A stretch of 42,446 bases of DNA from Bacteroidota bacterium. Its GTDB lineage: Bacteria > Bacteroidota > Bacteroidia > Chitinophagales > Chitinophagaceae. The stretch is from assembly GCA_005883765.1 (NCBI GenBank), contig VBAQ01000068.1, positions 1 to 42,446 of the forward strand, read 5' to 3'. The position numbers and the translations under genes are program-made. The notes beneath the pieces were generated by a model that did not search any database, was not told where the DNA came from, and saw only the letters and a list, made by a program, of their open reading frames with translations. Shown piece by piece: positions 26,889-34,962 of the stretch. Positions within the stretch are counted from its first letter, which is position 1, and every line of letters starts with the position of its first letter.

Positions 26889-26919
26889 CGCTCCCAAATT
26901 CAAATGGGAAATTTCATAC

Positions 26920-27225
26920 ATGTCGCAGAGAATCAGAATCAAATTACAGTCTTACGATCATAACCTGGTAGATAAATCGGCCGAAAAGATCGTGAAGACC
27001 GTTCGCAGCACGGGTGCGGTGGTGACAGGTCCAATTCCTTTGCCCACTCGCAAAAAGGTATTTACCGTGCTCCGTTCGCCACATGTCAACAAGAAAAGTC
27101 GTGAACAATTTCAGTTGGCAACACACAAACGGTTGCTGGATATTTATACCTCTTCTTCGCGAACGGTGGATGCTTTGAGCAAGCTGGATCTGCCCAGTGG
27201 AGTTGAAGTAGAGATCAAGGCGTGA
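26920..27225 (+). CDS. rpsJ: 30S ribosomal protein S10
   Basis: S10 is part of the 30S head and, in other bacteria, pairs with NusB in antitermination. The 101-residue protein has [55 protein letters not shown] and [21 protein letters not shown], covering the whole family. It follows its promoter directly and heads the long operon, but an unusually long 318-nt gap separates it from rplC. Confidence 0.99.
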   Translation: MSQRIRIKLQSYDHNLVDKSAEKIVKTVRSTGAVVTGPIPLPTRKKVFTVLRSPHVNKKSREQFQLATHKRLLDIYTSSSRTVDALSKLDLPSGVEVEIKA

Positions 27226-27543
27226 TCACGGATCAAACCGATTCGAAGGATTTCACGACAAGAAGTTCTTTTTTATAAACATTCATCTCTCAATCACGTC
27301 CGGTAGCGGATTGTGAAAAAAGAGCTCTGAAAATTTGCGGAAGGGATCAGCGAAATCTGACATAATCCCTAAATCCGCGATAAAATATAAACAAGCCCTT
27401 CGAGGTTTGTTTGTCGCCGGTACTTCTGAGGCCGATGGCCCACTAAAGTGCAAAAAGAAAAGGTCGGTGATAAACCAGGATTGAAGACCAATTTTTATTG
27501 TCTGGTCTGTCTTGTAAACCTTGCGGGGAAAAACCGTAAGAAA
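27226..27543 (+). other. 318-nt spacer between rpsJ and rplC
   Basis: This is the longest spacer in the operon and the only long one without a recognisable palindrome. It has no convincing gene; an open frame into rplC from 27448 lacks features. Local inverted pairs exist, for example GACCA (27487-27491) with TGGTC (27502-27506). It may be an untranslated control region or hold a second promoter. I cannot assign it. Confidence 0.4.
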
Positions 27544-28161
27544 ATGAAAGGTATTATCGGCAAAAAAATTGGGATGACGAGCATCTTCGATCCTACGGGC
27601 AGGCAAACCGCGTGCACCATCATCGAAGCGGGTCCCTGCGTGGTTACACAAGTAAGAACGAAGGATAGCGATGGTTACGATGCCCTCCAACTTGCGTTTG
27701 GCGACAAGAACGAAAAACACTCCAAAAAATCTGAAACAAATCATTTTGCCAAAGCAAGCACTTCCCCCAAAAAATTTGTAAAAGAATTCCGGGATTTTTC
27801 CATTGAAAAAAATATTGGTGAGGCTGTTACGGTCGACATTTTTGCTGAGGGTGAAAGCGTTGACGTAATTGGCACCACGAAAGGCAAGGGTTTCCAGGGT
27901 GTCATAAAACGTCATGGGTTTCATGGCGTCGGAGGTCAGTCTCACGGCCAGCATGATCGTTCAAGAGCTCCCGGTTCGATTGGCAACTCTTCGGATGCAA
28001 GCCGTGTAATGAAAGGTGTTCGCATGGCAGGCCGTTTGGGTAATGACCGTGTGAAATTGAAAAATCTGACAGTGGTAAAAATATTTCCCGACAAAAATTA
28101 CATATTAATCAGTGGCTCAGTTCCCGGCCATAATGGTTCGATCGTTTTAATTCAGAAATAA
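27544..28161 (+). CDS. rplC: 50S ribosomal protein L3
   Basis: ATG 27544 ([21 protein letters not shown]) is the conserved start, giving 205 residues; the open frame upstream is untranslated spacer. The core [19 protein letters not shown] and the loop [16 protein letters not shown] reach towards the peptidyl-transferase centre. The ending [18 protein letters not shown] is typical. L3 is an early assembly protein of the 50S subunit. Confidence 0.98.
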   Translation: MKGIIGKKIGMTSIFDPTGRQTACTIIEAGPCVVTQVRTKDSDGYDALQLAFGDKNEKHSKKSETNHFAKASTSPKKFVKEFRDFSIEKNIGEAVTVDIFAEGESVDVIGTTKGKGFQGVIKRHGFHGVGGQSHGQHDRSRAPGSIGNSSDASRVMKGVRMAGRLGNDRVKLKNLTVVKIFPDKNYILISGSVPGHNGSIVLIQK

Positions 28162-28169
28162 TATGTAGA

Positions 28170-28187
28170 GACAATACACGCATTGTC
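28170..28187. repeat. Inverted repeat GACAAT/ATTGTC before rplD
   Basis: GACAAT and ATTGTC flank ACACGC in the 47-nt rplC-rplD spacer. The surrounding TAGAGACAA resembles the AGACAAGGCA palindrome before secY (38094-38113), so they may be one family. Confidence 0.7.
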
Positions 28188-28208
28188 CCTGCTGATAAAA
28201 AGAAACAG

Positions 28209-28841
28209 ATGCAAGTTGATGTTTTAAACATAGAAGGAAAGAAGACAGGCAGAACGCTGGAACTGCCGGACGAAATTTTTGGTGCTGAACCCAATGAGCA
28301 TGTTGTGTACCTCGCGGTTAAGCAATTTTTGGGAGCGCAAAGACAAGGCACTCATAAAGTGAAGACACGTGCCGAGGTGCAGGGTGCCAGTCGCAAATTG
28401 CATCGTCAGAAGGGTACAGGTGGCAGCCGTAAAGGAAATATTCGTAATCCCTTGTACAAAGGTGGTGGTACCGTGTTCGGACCCAAGCCCCACGGGTATG
28501 ATATCAAGCTCAATCGAAAAGTAAAAGATCTCGCCAAAATTTCTGCACTCTCATACAAGGCAAAGAACAGTTCAATTTTTGTTATTGAGGACATCACTTT
28601 AGAAGAGCCGAAAACGAAGAGCTTTGTCGATATGCTGATAAGCCTCGAGGCATACGGTAAGAAAAGTTTGTTTGTTCTGCCTGAGTATAATGATAATGTT
28701 TATCTCAGCTTTCGGAATGTGCCAGGTGTCAATGGCATTTTACTAAGCGATATGAATACGTACGATGTGGTAAATGCCGATGTGGTCATTTTGACTGAAG
28801 GTGCAGCCAAGATTTTTTCTGAAGAAGAAGTTGAAGCATAA
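28209..28841 (+). CDS. rplD: 50S ribosomal protein L4
   Basis: The 210-residue protein has the exit-tunnel loop typical of L4: HKVKTRAEVQGASRKLHRQKG and GTGGSRKGNIRNPLYKGGGTVFGPKPHGYDIKLNRK. It ends in NTYDVVNADVVILTEGAAKI. L4 also represses its own operon in enterobacteria; whether that holds here is unknown. It is 20 nt upstream of rplW, one of the few tight junctions in the cluster. Confidence 0.98.
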   Translation: MQVDVLNIEGKKTGRTLELPDEIFGAEPNEHVVYLAVKQFLGAQRQGTHKVKTRAEVQGASRKLHRQKGTGGSRKGNIRNPLYKGGGTVFGPKPHGYDIKLNRKVKDLAKISALSYKAKNSSIFVIEDITLEEPKTKSFVDMLISLEAYGKKSLFVLPEYNDNVYLSFRNVPGVNGILLSDMNTYDVVNADVVILTEGAAKIFSEEEVEA

Positions 28842-28861
28842 TTAAAATAAAAAAGAAGGCA

Positions 28862-29161
28862 ATGAAACTTTCTGATGTATTGATAAAACCAATTTTGAGT
28901 GAAAAGGCGAATGCTCAACAAGACAAGTTGCGTCGTTATGCTTTCAGGGTGGCTAAGAAAGCGAACAAACTGGAAATAAAAAGAGCTGTCGAAGAATTTT
29001 ATGGCGTAACGGTGGTAGACGTAAACACAACAACTAACCCGGGAAAAAATAAAACGCGTTACACTAAGGCTGGTTTTATATCCGGACAAAAGCCTTCTTT
29101 TAAAAAGGCATTTGTAACCGTAGCTCAAGGCGACACAATTGATCTGTACGCTAATATATAA
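28862..29161 (+). CDS. rplW: 50S ribosomal protein L23
   Basis: This 99-residue protein has LSDVLIKPILSEKANAQQ, the fold core YAFRVAKKANKLEIKRAVEEFYGV and the tip region NTTTNPGKNKTRYTKAG. L23 forms the docking site at the tunnel exit for trigger factor and SRP. The conserved Glu contacting trigger factor is probably in KRAVEEFYGV. It follows rplD by 20 nt with no repeat between them. Confidence 0.98.
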   Translation: MKLSDVLIKPILSEKANAQQDKLRRYAFRVAKKANKLEIKRAVEEFYGVTVVDVNTTTNPGKNKTRYTKAGFISGQKPSFKKAFVTVAQGDTIDLYANI

Positions 29162-29180
29162 ATGAAGATTGATGTTTGAT

Positions 29181-29213
29181 GATTGCAGATTTTAAGCAAT
29201 AAAATCTGAAATC
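29181..29213. repeat. Hairpin in the rplW-rplB spacer
   Basis: GATTGCAGATTTT and AAAATCTGAAATC pair at 12 of 13 positions with a 7-nt loop. The word GATTGCAG recurs in other spacers (33007, 36494). Confidence 0.8.
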
Positions 29214-29231
29214 TTAAATCTTAAATAGAAT

Positions 29232-30071
29232 ATGGCAGTAAAAAAATACAAACCGGTTACGGCAGGCACTCGTTGGAGAATTGGAAATGCTTATGCAGAA
29301 GTCACAACCAACGAACCCGAAAAATCTTTGCTTGAAACAAAGAAAAGAACTGGTGGTCGTAACTCGTCTGGTCATATGACCATGCGCTATATTGGTGGCG
29401 GTCATAAGAAGAAATATCGTGTCATTGATTTTAAACGTGACAAAAAAGATATTGAAGCGACAGTAAAAACCGTCGAGTATGATCCGAACCGAACTTGTTT
29501 TATTGCTCTAGTAGAATATACAGATGGTGAATTACGGTACATCATCGCTCCACAGGGTTTGCAGGTCGGTGCCAAAATTATAAGTGGGAACGATGTAGCT
29601 CCGGAGATAGGGAATGCACTACCGATGAAGAATATGCCTTTAGGTACGAATATTCACAATATTGAAATGCAGCCCGGACAGGGAGGAAAAATTTCAAGAA
29701 GCGCTGGTGCTACGGCCCAACTCACCAACAAAGAAGATAGATATGCTATTTTAAAAATGCCAAGTGGTGAATTGAGAAAAGTGTTGATCAATTGCTACGC
29801 AACAGTGGGTGTAGTGAGCAACAGTGATCACAGTCAGCAAAGCATGGGCAAGGCGGGTCGCAATCGCTGGAAAGGAATTCGCCCACGTAATCGCGGCGTG
29901 GCAATGAATCCTGTGGATCACCCGATGGGTGGCGGTGAAGGTAAGGCGTCTGGTGGACAGCCACGCAGCAGAAACGGTCAATATTCAAGAGGGTTAAAAA
30001 CCCGCAAGCCGCACAAGAGCAGCGATAATTTGATCATTCAGAGAAAGAATGGCAGTAAATTAACTAAATAA
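29232..30071 (+). CDS. rplB: 50S ribosomal protein L2
   Basis: L2 joins the subunits and is needed for peptidyl transferase activity. The 279-residue protein carries the RNA-binding SH3-like domain and the C-terminal loop [17 protein letters not shown], which contains the conserved His of the family. The N-terminal block [25 protein letters not shown] is also typical. Its ATG follows the hairpin at 29181-29213 by 18 nt. Confidence 0.99.
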   Translation: MAVKKYKPVTAGTRWRIGNAYAEVTTNEPEKSLLETKKRTGGRNSSGHMTMRYIGGGHKKKYRVIDFKRDKKDIEATVKTVEYDPNRTCFIALVEYTDGELRYIIAPQGLQVGAKIISGNDVAPEIGNALPMKNMPLGTNIHNIEMQPGQGGKISRSAGATAQLTNKEDRYAILKMPSGELRKVLINCYATVGVVSNSDHSQQSMGKAGRNRWKGIRPRNRGVAMNPVDHPMGGGEGKASGGQPRSRNGQYSRGLKTRKPHKSSDNLIIQRKNGSKLTK

Positions 30072-30077
30072 CAAAAA

Positions 30078-30122
30078 GCAAATTCCAAATCACAACCAGA
30101 GAACTGGGATTTGGGATTTGGC
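30078..30122. repeat. Imperfect inverted repeat in the rplB-rpsS spacer
   Basis: GCAAATTCCAAATCAC pairs imperfectly with GGGATTTGGGATTTGGC. The same CCAAAT/ATTTGG words form hairpins before rpsN and rplO. Confidence 0.7.
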
Positions 30123-30141
30123 AATTGGAATTTTAAAATAT

Positions 30142-30420
30142 ATGGCACGTTCGATTAAAAAAGGTCCTTATGTAGCCAGTCATCTTGAAAAAAAGGTGTT
30201 GGCAATTAACGAAGGCAAGAACAAGAAAACCGTTATTAAAACCTGGAGTCGTCGTTCAACCGTAACACCGGATTTCGTTGGTCACACGTTTGCTGTTCAT
30301 AATGGCAACAAATTTATACCCGTGTACATAACAGAATTTATGGTGGGACACAAGCTGGGCGAGTTTGCACCAACGAGACAGTTCAAAGGGCACTCGAGTA
30401 AAAAAATAGCGGAAGGTTAA
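30142..30420 (+). CDS. rpsS: 30S ribosomal protein S19
   Basis: The conserved start [19 protein letters not shown] is at ATG 30142, giving 92 residues; the frame upstream reads through the repeat and is not conserved. [42 protein letters not shown] is typical. S19 pairs with S13 at the 30S head near the A-site finger. Confidence 0.98.
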   Translation: MARSIKKGPYVASHLEKKVLAINEGKNKKTVIKTWSRRSTVTPDFVGHTFAVHNGNKFIPVYITEFMVGHKLGEFAPTRQFKGHSSKKIAEG

Positions 30421-30423
30421 TAT

Positions 30424-30481
30424 AGTCCGGAGTCGGGAGTTACTAGTCAGAAGTTTGATTCAGAACCCGAACCCGGAATTC
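30424..30481. repeat. Inverted repeat in the rpsS-rplV spacer, related to the rpmC-rpsQ copy
   Basis: The bases GGAGTCGGGAGTT, GTCAG, GATTCAGAAC and AATTCAAAACT occur in the same order as in 32665-32725. The outer parts CCGGAGTCGGG and CCCGAACCCGG can pair. Confidence 0.7.
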
Positions 30482-30493
30482 AAAACTGAAAAA

Positions 30494-31045
30494 ATGGAAG
30501 CAGTAGCAAAACTTAAAAATTATCCCACATCGCCACGCAAGATGCGTTTGCTCGCTGACCTGATACGTGGCCATAAGGTGGAACGGGCATTGGCAATATT
30601 GGAACATAATCCAAAGCACCCGGCCGTACCGCTGCGCAAGCTGGTGTTAAGTGCGATCAATAACTGGAAACAGAAAAATGAGAGTGGTGATGAGAGCGAA
30701 TTGGTTGTAAAGACCATTTTTGTCGATGGCGCAAGGACGCTAAAGCGGATGCGCCCGGCTCCGCAAGGTCGTGGCTACCGAATACGCAAGAGGAGCAACC
30801 ACGTGACGATCATTGTTGACTACCCGGTGTTTGATGAAGAAGAATTGATCGATGAAGTGGAGGAAGAACAGGAGGCAGCAGAAGTAGAGGAAATGGTGGA
30901 AGAATTTGAAGAGCTGGCAGAAGAAAGTGGAGAAGAAATCAAGGACAGACCAAAAAAGAAAACACTAAAGAAATCTGCTGCGAAGAAAACCAAAGCGGCT
31001 CCGAAGAAAAAGGCTGCAAAGAAGAAAGGAACAAAGAAAAAATAA
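30494..31045 (+). CDS. rplV: 50S ribosomal protein L22 with a long charged C-terminal extension
   Basis: ATG 30494 ([20 protein letters not shown]) gives 183 residues, against about 110 in E. coli. Residues 1-113 are an ordinary L22 with the tunnel-lining hairpin ([28 protein letters not shown]). After PVF, residues 114-149 are strongly acidic (mostly Glu), then residues 150-183 are strongly basic in the style [14 protein letters not shown]. The acidic-then-basic pattern suggests the two halves may fold on each other or that the basic part binds rRNA or nucleic acids. The basic part resembles the Lys/Ala-rich protein at 17237. The 67-nt spacer after it holds a CAAGAA/TTCTTG inverted repeat. 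Confidence 0.97.
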   Translation: MEAVAKLKNYPTSPRKMRLLADLIRGHKVERALAILEHNPKHPAVPLRKLVLSAINNWKQKNESGDESELVVKTIFVDGARTLKRMRPAPQGRGYRIRKRSNHVTIIVDYPVFDEEELIDEVEEEQEAAEVEEMVEEFEELAEESGEEIKDRPKKKTLKKSAAKKTKAAPKKKAAKKKGTKKK

Positions 31046-31059
31046 TAAAAACAAAGAAC

Positions 31060-31096
31060 AAGAATCCGGTTGACCAATTGAGCCTGGTTCTTGAAA
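31060..31096. repeat. Inverted repeat in the rplV-rpsC spacer
   Basis: CAAGAATCC and GGTTCTTG can pair with a bulge around a loop of about 19 nt, ending some 17 nt before the rpsC ATG. Confidence 0.5.
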
Positions 31097-31112
31097 TTTT
31101 TAAAAACAAAAC

Positions 31113-31919
31113 ATGGGTCAAAAAGCAAATCCGATTGGTAACAGGTTAGGTATCATCCGTGGATGGGAATCCAACTGGTATGGTAATAAAAAAGATTTTG
31201 CTGCAAAGCTGATCGAGGATAACAAGATCAGAACTTACCTGAACGCCCGTATCAATAAGGGTGGTATTTCCAAGATCGTTATTGAGCGCACTCTTGGTAA
31301 GCTGATCATTACGATCCATACTTCTAAGCCAGGCATCATCATTGGTAAAGGTGGTGGCGAGGTTGACAGGATCAAAGAAGAACTAAAGAAGCTGACTGGG
31401 AAAGAAGATGTACAGATCAATATTCTCGAGATCCGTCGTCCCGAGCTTGACGCCATGATCGTTGCTGATACTATTGCCAGACAGATTGAGAATCGCATCA
31501 ATTATAAAAGGGCTATCAAGATGTCAATTGCTTCCGCACTTCGCATGGGTGCCGAAGGAATTAAAGTAAAAGTAAGTGGTCGTTTGGGTGGCGCTGAAAT
31601 TGCCCGTACTGAAGAGATCAAGCAAGGGCGTGTGCCGTTGCATACATTTCGTATGGATATCGACTATGCGAACGTGTTTGCATTGACAGTGTATGGTAAA
31701 ATTGGTATCAAGGTCTGGATCTGTAAAGGCGAAATATTAACGAAGAGGGATCTGAATCCAAACTTTGTTGGAGGCAAGAGCGATGTAAGTGATAGAAGAG
31801 AAAGAAGAGAACATGACAGACGTGACGATAGAAGGGATAGACGAGATGATAGAAGAGGGGGAGGTGGTGGAGACAGGCGCGGAGGCGGAGGTAATAGAGG
31901 TGGCGGAGGGAGAAGATAG
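31113..31919 (+). CDS. rpsC: 30S ribosomal protein S3 with an Arg/Asp and Gly-rich tail
   Basis: The 268-residue protein has the usual N-terminal KH domain with GxxG in [14 protein letters not shown] (76-89) and the C-terminal S3 domain ([27 protein letters not shown], then [11 protein letters not shown]), ending near residue 219. Residues 220-268 form an extension of R-R-D units ([18 protein letters not shown]) followed by Gly/Arg repeats ([20 protein letters not shown]). RGG tails bind RNA in eukaryotes; here it would project from the mRNA entry channel side, where S3 helps unwind mRNA. A similar tail ends the RRM protein at 1571. Confidence 0.97.
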   Translation: MGQKANPIGNRLGIIRGWESNWYGNKKDFAAKLIEDNKIRTYLNARINKGGISKIVIERTLGKLIITIHTSKPGIIIGKGGGEVDRIKEELKKLTGKEDVQINILEIRRPELDAMIVADTIARQIENRINYKRAIKMSIASALRMGAEGIKVKVSGRLGGAEIARTEEIKQGRVPLHTFRMDIDYANVFALTVYGKIGIKVWICKGEILTKRDLNPNFVGGKSDVSDRRERREHDRRDDRRDRRDDRRGGGGGDRRGGGGNRGGGGRR

Positions 31920-31924
31920 GAAGA

Positions 31925-31997
31925 TTACCGGTTAATGGTTGCCGGTAGATTAAAATTAGGTGTTCACTACCGGTAGCAGGAAACTGGTACCTGGTAA
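31925..31997. repeat. CCGGT-word inverted repeat in the rpsC-rplP spacer
   Basis: TTACCGGT, TTGCCGGTAG, CTACCGGTAG and TACCTGGTAA are arranged as an imperfect long stem; CTACCGGTAG alone is a 10-bp palindrome. Related CCGGTTGC words lie in the rplF-rplR spacer. Confidence 0.6.
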
Positions 31998-32011
31998 CAA
32001 ATAAACTGAAT

Positions 32012-32431
32012 ATGTTACAACCGAAAAGAACGAAGCACAGAAAAATGCAGAAGGGTCGCATGAAGGGCGATGCAAAGCGCGGGACAACTATTGCTTTTGG
32101 TTCTTATGGACTGAAGGCATTGGATCAGCATTGGTTAACGGATCGCCAGATAGAGGCAGCGCGGCAAGCATTGACTCGTCATATGAAACGTGAAGGGAAT
32201 GTATGGATCCGCATTTTTCCTGACAAGCCGATTACCCGCAAACCGCTCGAGGTGAGAATGGGTAAGGGTAAAGGTAACCTGGAGTTTTGGGCAGCAGTTG
32301 TAAAACCGGGCCGCATTTTATTTGAAGTGGATGGAGTGTCTGAACAAACAGCTAAGGAAGCATTGGAATTGGCCGCGGGTAAATTGCCGATCAAGACAAA
32401 ATTTATAGTTCGCAGAGATTTAGTTGCATAA
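32012..32431 (+). CDS. rplP: 50S ribosomal protein L16
   Basis: The 139-residue protein has [24 protein letters not shown], the RNA-contacting block [29 protein letters not shown] and a regular C-terminus ending [16 protein letters not shown]16 lines the A-site tRNA path near the peptidyl-transferase centre. The ATG is preceded by AAATAAACTGAAT after the CCGGT repeat. rpmC follows after 20 nt. Confidence 0.98.
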   Translation: MLQPKRTKHRKMQKGRMKGDAKRGTTIAFGSYGLKALDQHWLTDRQIEAARQALTRHMKREGNVWIRIFPDKPITRKPLEVRMGKGKGNLEFWAAVVKPGRILFEVDGVSEQTAKEALELAAGKLPIKTKFIVRRDLVA

Positions 32432-32451
32432 TAAAATAAATCGTACTAACG

Positions 32452-32661
32452 ATGGGAAAGATCACAGATTTTCAAAAAAGCATTCATGGTATGAACGAAC
32501 AGGACCTGCAGGCTAAGATCAAAGAAGACGAATTGCGATTGAAGAAGCTGCAGTTTGCTCATGCCATTTCTCCGGTGGAAAATCCAATGACCATTCGCAA
32601 TCTCCGCCGGGACATTGCTCGCTTGAAAACAGAATTGAAGAAAAAAGAATTAGAAGCATAA
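32452..32661 (+). CDS. rpmC: 50S ribosomal protein L29
   Basis: The 69-residue protein is a helical hairpin, with the family pattern LQAKIKEDELRLKKLQFAHAIS and NPMTIRNLRRDIARLKTEL, plus a short Lys/Glu tail. L29 sits beside L23 at the tunnel exit. It is 20 nt after rplP, with no repeat between them. Confidence 0.97.
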   Translation: MGKITDFQKSIHGMNEQDLQAKIKEDELRLKKLQFAHAISPVENPMTIRNLRRDIARLKTELKKKELEA

Positions 32662-32664
32662 TTA

Positions 32665-32728
32665 GTTGGGAGTCGGGAGTTCAGAGTCAGGAGTTGATTC
32701 AGAACTGCAACTCAGAATTTAAAACTAA
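32665..32728. repeat. Degenerate repeat in the rpmC-rpsQ spacer, related to the rpsS-rplV copy
   Basis: GGAGTCGGGAGTT, GTCAGGAGTT, GATTCAGAAC and AATTTAAAACT occur in the same order as in 30424-30490. Words such as GAGTT and AACTC allow partial pairing. Confidence 0.7.
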
Positions 32729-32735
32729 ATAAAAA

Positions 32736-32993
32736 ATGGCTGAAAGAAATTTACGAAAAACAAGGATCGGTGTTGTCACCAGCAACCGGATGGCAAAGAC
32801 GATCATTGTCGCAGTAGAGAGAAAGGTAAAACACCCGATCTACGGAAAGTTTGTGAAAAAAACGACGAAGTTCCATGCTCATGATGAAAAGGATGAGTGC
32901 AGCATAGGTGATTTGGTGAAGATCATGGAAACTCGTCCATTAAGCAGGACAAAGCGTTGGAGATTGGTGGAGATTGTAGAGAAGGTTAAGTAG
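32736..32993 (+). CDS. rpsQ: 30S ribosomal protein S17
   Basis: The 85-residue OB-fold protein has [33 protein letters not shown] then [36 protein letters not shown], the complete family pattern. S17 binds 16S rRNA early in assembly. Confidence 0.98.
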   Translation: MAERNLRKTRIGVVTSNRMAKTIIVAVERKVKHPIYGKFVKKTTKFHAHDEKDECSIGDLVKIMETRPLSRTKRWRLVEIVEKVK

Positions 32994-32996
32994 TTG

Positions 32997-33069
32997 CGGA
33001 TTGTGGATTGCAGATTGTGGATTTTTTGCAACTGCTCTCAATCTGAAATCTAATTCCGATAATTATCGG
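32997..33069. repeat. Compound repeat in the rpsQ-rplN spacer
   Basis: CGGATTGTGGATTGCAGATTG (32997-33017, split as CGGATTG and two variant units) pairs imperfectly with CAATCTGAAATCTAATTCCG (33039-33058). The right arm runs into the palindrome CCGATAATTATCGG (33056-33069), a member of the TCCCGATA family. Confidence 0.75.
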
Positions 33070-33093
33070 GACTGAAATTTAAAATTATACACG

Positions 33094-33462
33094 ATGATTC
33101 AGCAAGAAAGCCGTTTAAATGTCGCGGATAACAGTGGCGCCAAAGAGGTGCTTTGCATCCGTGTATTGGGTAACAGCGGCCAGCGTTATGCAAGAATTGG
33201 CGATACAATAGTCGTTACCGTAAAAGATGCATTGCCCGCAGGTGGTATTAAGAAAGGAACAGTAACCAAGGCGGTCATCGTCCGTACCACAAATAAATTA
33301 CGTCGCAAAGATGGCTCTTACATCCGTTTTGATGACAACGCTGTGGTGTTGTTGTCAACTACAGACGAACCGAGAGGAACACGAATCTTTGGACCGGTGG
33401 CGAGAGAACTTCGTGACAAAGGGTACATGAAGATCATTTCACTGGCGCCTGAGGTGCTGTAG
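33094..33462 (+). CDS. rplN: 50S ribosomal protein L14
   Basis: The 122-residue protein starts [26 protein letters not shown] and carries [30 protein letters not shown], then [15 protein letters not shown] and [13 protein letters not shown]. It is the expected full length. L14 forms inter-subunit bridges and is the docking site for RsfS. Confidence 0.99.
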   Translation: MIQQESRLNVADNSGAKEVLCIRVLGNSGQRYARIGDTIVVTVKDALPAGGIKKGTVTKAVIVRTTNKLRRKDGSYIRFDDNAVVLLSTTDEPRGTRIFGPVARELRDKGYMKIISLAPEVL

Positions 33463-33501
33463 TGAATGGTGATCCCGATAGCTATCGGGAGTGAATGGTG
33501 A
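33462..33501. repeat. TCCCGATAGCTATCGGGA palindrome flanked by an 11-bp direct repeat
   Basis: The perfect 18-bp palindrome at 33473-33490 is bordered exactly by GTGAATGGTGA on each side (33462-33472 and 33491-33501). The left copy includes the last base of the rplN stop codon. The flanks look like a target-site duplication, though GTGAATG is itself repeated nearby. Confidence 0.9.
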
Positions 33502-33588
33502 ATGATGAGTAGTGAACAGAAAGTACAAGAGAGTGACACAACGAAAGTTGAATAGATAACAGAACGTTGATTTAATAAAAAACAAAAG

Positions 33589-33600
33589 TCCCTTTAGGGA
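33589..33600. repeat. TCCCTTTAGGGA palindrome before rplX
   Basis: A perfect 12-bp palindrome followed by TTTAGGG, ending 8 nt before the rplX ATG. A hairpin there would compete with ribosome binding. Confidence 0.8.
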
Positions 33601-33608
33601 TTTAGGGT

Positions 33609-33950
33609 ATGAAAAAAAGATTCAAACCGAAGTATAACATCAAAAAAGGCGATAGCGTAGTTGTTATTGCCGGCAACGATAAGGACCTGGCGAAGCCACG
33701 AACGGTAAAACAGGTGTTGGTTGATGAGGCCAGAGTGATCGTGGAAGGTGTGAATATGATCTCACGTCATACAAAACCTTCTGCGCAAAACACCAAGGGC
33801 GGGATCATCAAGAAAGAAGCTCCGATCCATATCAGCAATGTGATGTTGTGGGATGCAAAAGAGAAATCGGGTGTAAAGGTTAGCAGGGAGCGCAATGAAG
33901 ATGGGAAATCAGTTCGAATTTCAAAAAGATCAGGGGAGGTAATTAAGTAA
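33609..33950 (+). CDS. rplX: 50S ribosomal protein L24
   Basis: The 113-residue protein has the KOW motif ([26 protein letters not shown]), [37 protein letters not shown] and a C-terminal extension to about 113. L24 is an early assembly protein near the tunnel exit. Its stop codon overlaps the rplE start (TAATG). Confidence 0.98.
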   Translation: MKKRFKPKYNIKKGDSVVVIAGNDKDLAKPRTVKQVLVDEARVIVEGVNMISRHTKPSAQNTKGGIIKKEAPIHISNVMLWDAKEKSGVKVSRERNEDGKSVRISKRSGEVIK

Positions 33951-34516
33951 TGGCAACGACAACTTATGCTCCAAGGCTGGAGAAAAAATATCATGACGAA
34001 GTGGTGCCGGCCTTGATGAAGAAGTTTGGGTACAAAAGCATCATGCAGGTACCGAGACTTGAAAAGATTTGTTTGAACCGCGGTGTCAATGGCGCCGTGT
34101 CGGACAAGAAATTGGTGGATACTTCAGTGGAAGAGCTTTCAACGATCAGTGGTCAGAAGGCGATGTCCACGATGTCCAAAAAAGATATTTCCAATTTCAA
34201 GTTGCGCAAGAACATGCCGATCGGCGCAAGAGTCACCCTGCGTAGTGATAAAATGTATGAATTCATGGATCGCCTGGTGGCCGTCGCGTTGCCACGCGTG
34301 CGTGACTTCAGGGGCGTGAATGAAAAATCTTTCGATGGCAGAGGTAACTACACGATGGGAGTGACGGAGCAGATCATTTTCCCGGAAATAGATATTGATA
34401 AGGTGACGAGGATCACTGGAATGGACATAACATTTGTGACTACAGCAGGAACAGATGAAGAAGCTTATGAGTTGTTAAAAGAATTAGGAATGCCTTTTAG
34501 AAACATAAAAAAATAA
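33950..34516 (+). CDS. rplE: 50S ribosomal protein L5
   Basis: The 188-residue protein shows [67 protein letters not shown] and [34 protein letters not shown]5 binds 5S rRNA and contacts P-site tRNA. Its ATG shares one base with the rplX stop, so the pair is translationally coupled. Confidence 0.99.
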   Translation: MATTTYAPRLEKKYHDEVVPALMKKFGYKSIMQVPRLEKICLNRGVNGAVSDKKLVDTSVEELSTISGQKAMSTMSKKDISNFKLRKNMPIGARVTLRSDKMYEFMDRLVAVALPRVRDFRGVNEKSFDGRGNYTMGVTEQIIFPEIDIDKVTRITGMDITFVTTAGTDEEAYELLKELGMPFRNIKK

Positions 34517-34526
34517 AATCACAAAT

Positions 34527-34577
34527 ACCAAATCACAAATCTCCATAGGCAATAATCTTTGGAATTTGGAATTTGGT
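34527..34577. repeat. CCAAAT/ATTTGG hairpin in the rplE-rpsN spacer
   Basis: ACCAAATCACAAAT (34527-34540) pairs at 12 of 14 positions with ATTTGGAATTTGGT (34564-34577) around a 23-nt loop, ending 22 nt before the rpsN ATG. Confidence 0.8.
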
Positions 34578-34599
34578 TCCTGAAAATTTAAAAACAAGT

Positions 34600-34869
34600 A
34601 TGGCAAAAACATCAGTAAAAGCCAGGCAATTGAAGAAAGAAAGAATGGTGAAGCAGTATGCTGAAAAACGTGCTGCGCTAAAAGCTGCCGGTGACTGGAG
34701 AGCTTTGGACGAACTGCCGAAGAATTCTTCAAAGGTTCGCCTCAAAAATCGTTGCCAGATGACCGGTCGGCCGAGAGGATATATTCGCTATTTCGGCATT
34801 TCAAGAATAGCGCTTCGTGACATGGCTTTGAATGGAAAGATACCCGGCCTCAAAAAAGCGAGCTGGTAA
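34600..34869 (+). CDS. rpsN: 30S ribosomal protein S14 (zinc-free long form)
   Basis: ATG 34600 ([20 protein letters not shown]) gives 89 residues. It is the long C- form: the C-x-x-C motifs of the zinc-binding short form are absent. The conserved [30 protein letters not shown] is present. S14 completes the 30S head. The frame upstream of the ATG runs through the hairpin and is not conserved. Confidence 0.98.
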   Translation: MAKTSVKARQLKKERMVKQYAEKRAALKAAGDWRALDELPKNSSKVRLKNRCQMTGRPRGYIRYFGISRIALRDMALNGKIPGLKKASW

Positions 34870-34873
34870 AACC

Positions 34874-34928
34874 GTGAGTTGTGAATGGAGAATGGTGAAT
34901 AATTTACAAGTGCCAATTCACAATTGAC
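34874..34928. repeat. Hairpin in the rpsN-rpsH spacer
   Basis: GTGAGTTGTGAATGG (34874-34888) pairs with CCAATTCACAATTGAC (34913-34928), with two mismatches and a one-base bulge. The left arm continues into AGAATGGTGAAT, like the GTGAATGGTGA flanks beside rplN. Confidence 0.75.
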
Positions 34929-34962
34929 ACACAAATTTCTGAACTGATCAACTAAAAATATT

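Noticed and set aside
27448-27543. N-terminal extension of L3
   Set aside because: L3 proteins begin at M-K-G-I-I-G; the upstream codons are unrelated and arise because the leader is open by chance.
27283-27954. 223-codon open frame on the minus strand over rplC and its leader
   Set aside because: It is antisense to the fully conserved L3 gene, has no domain pattern and reads as Phe-rich translation of biased coding DNA.
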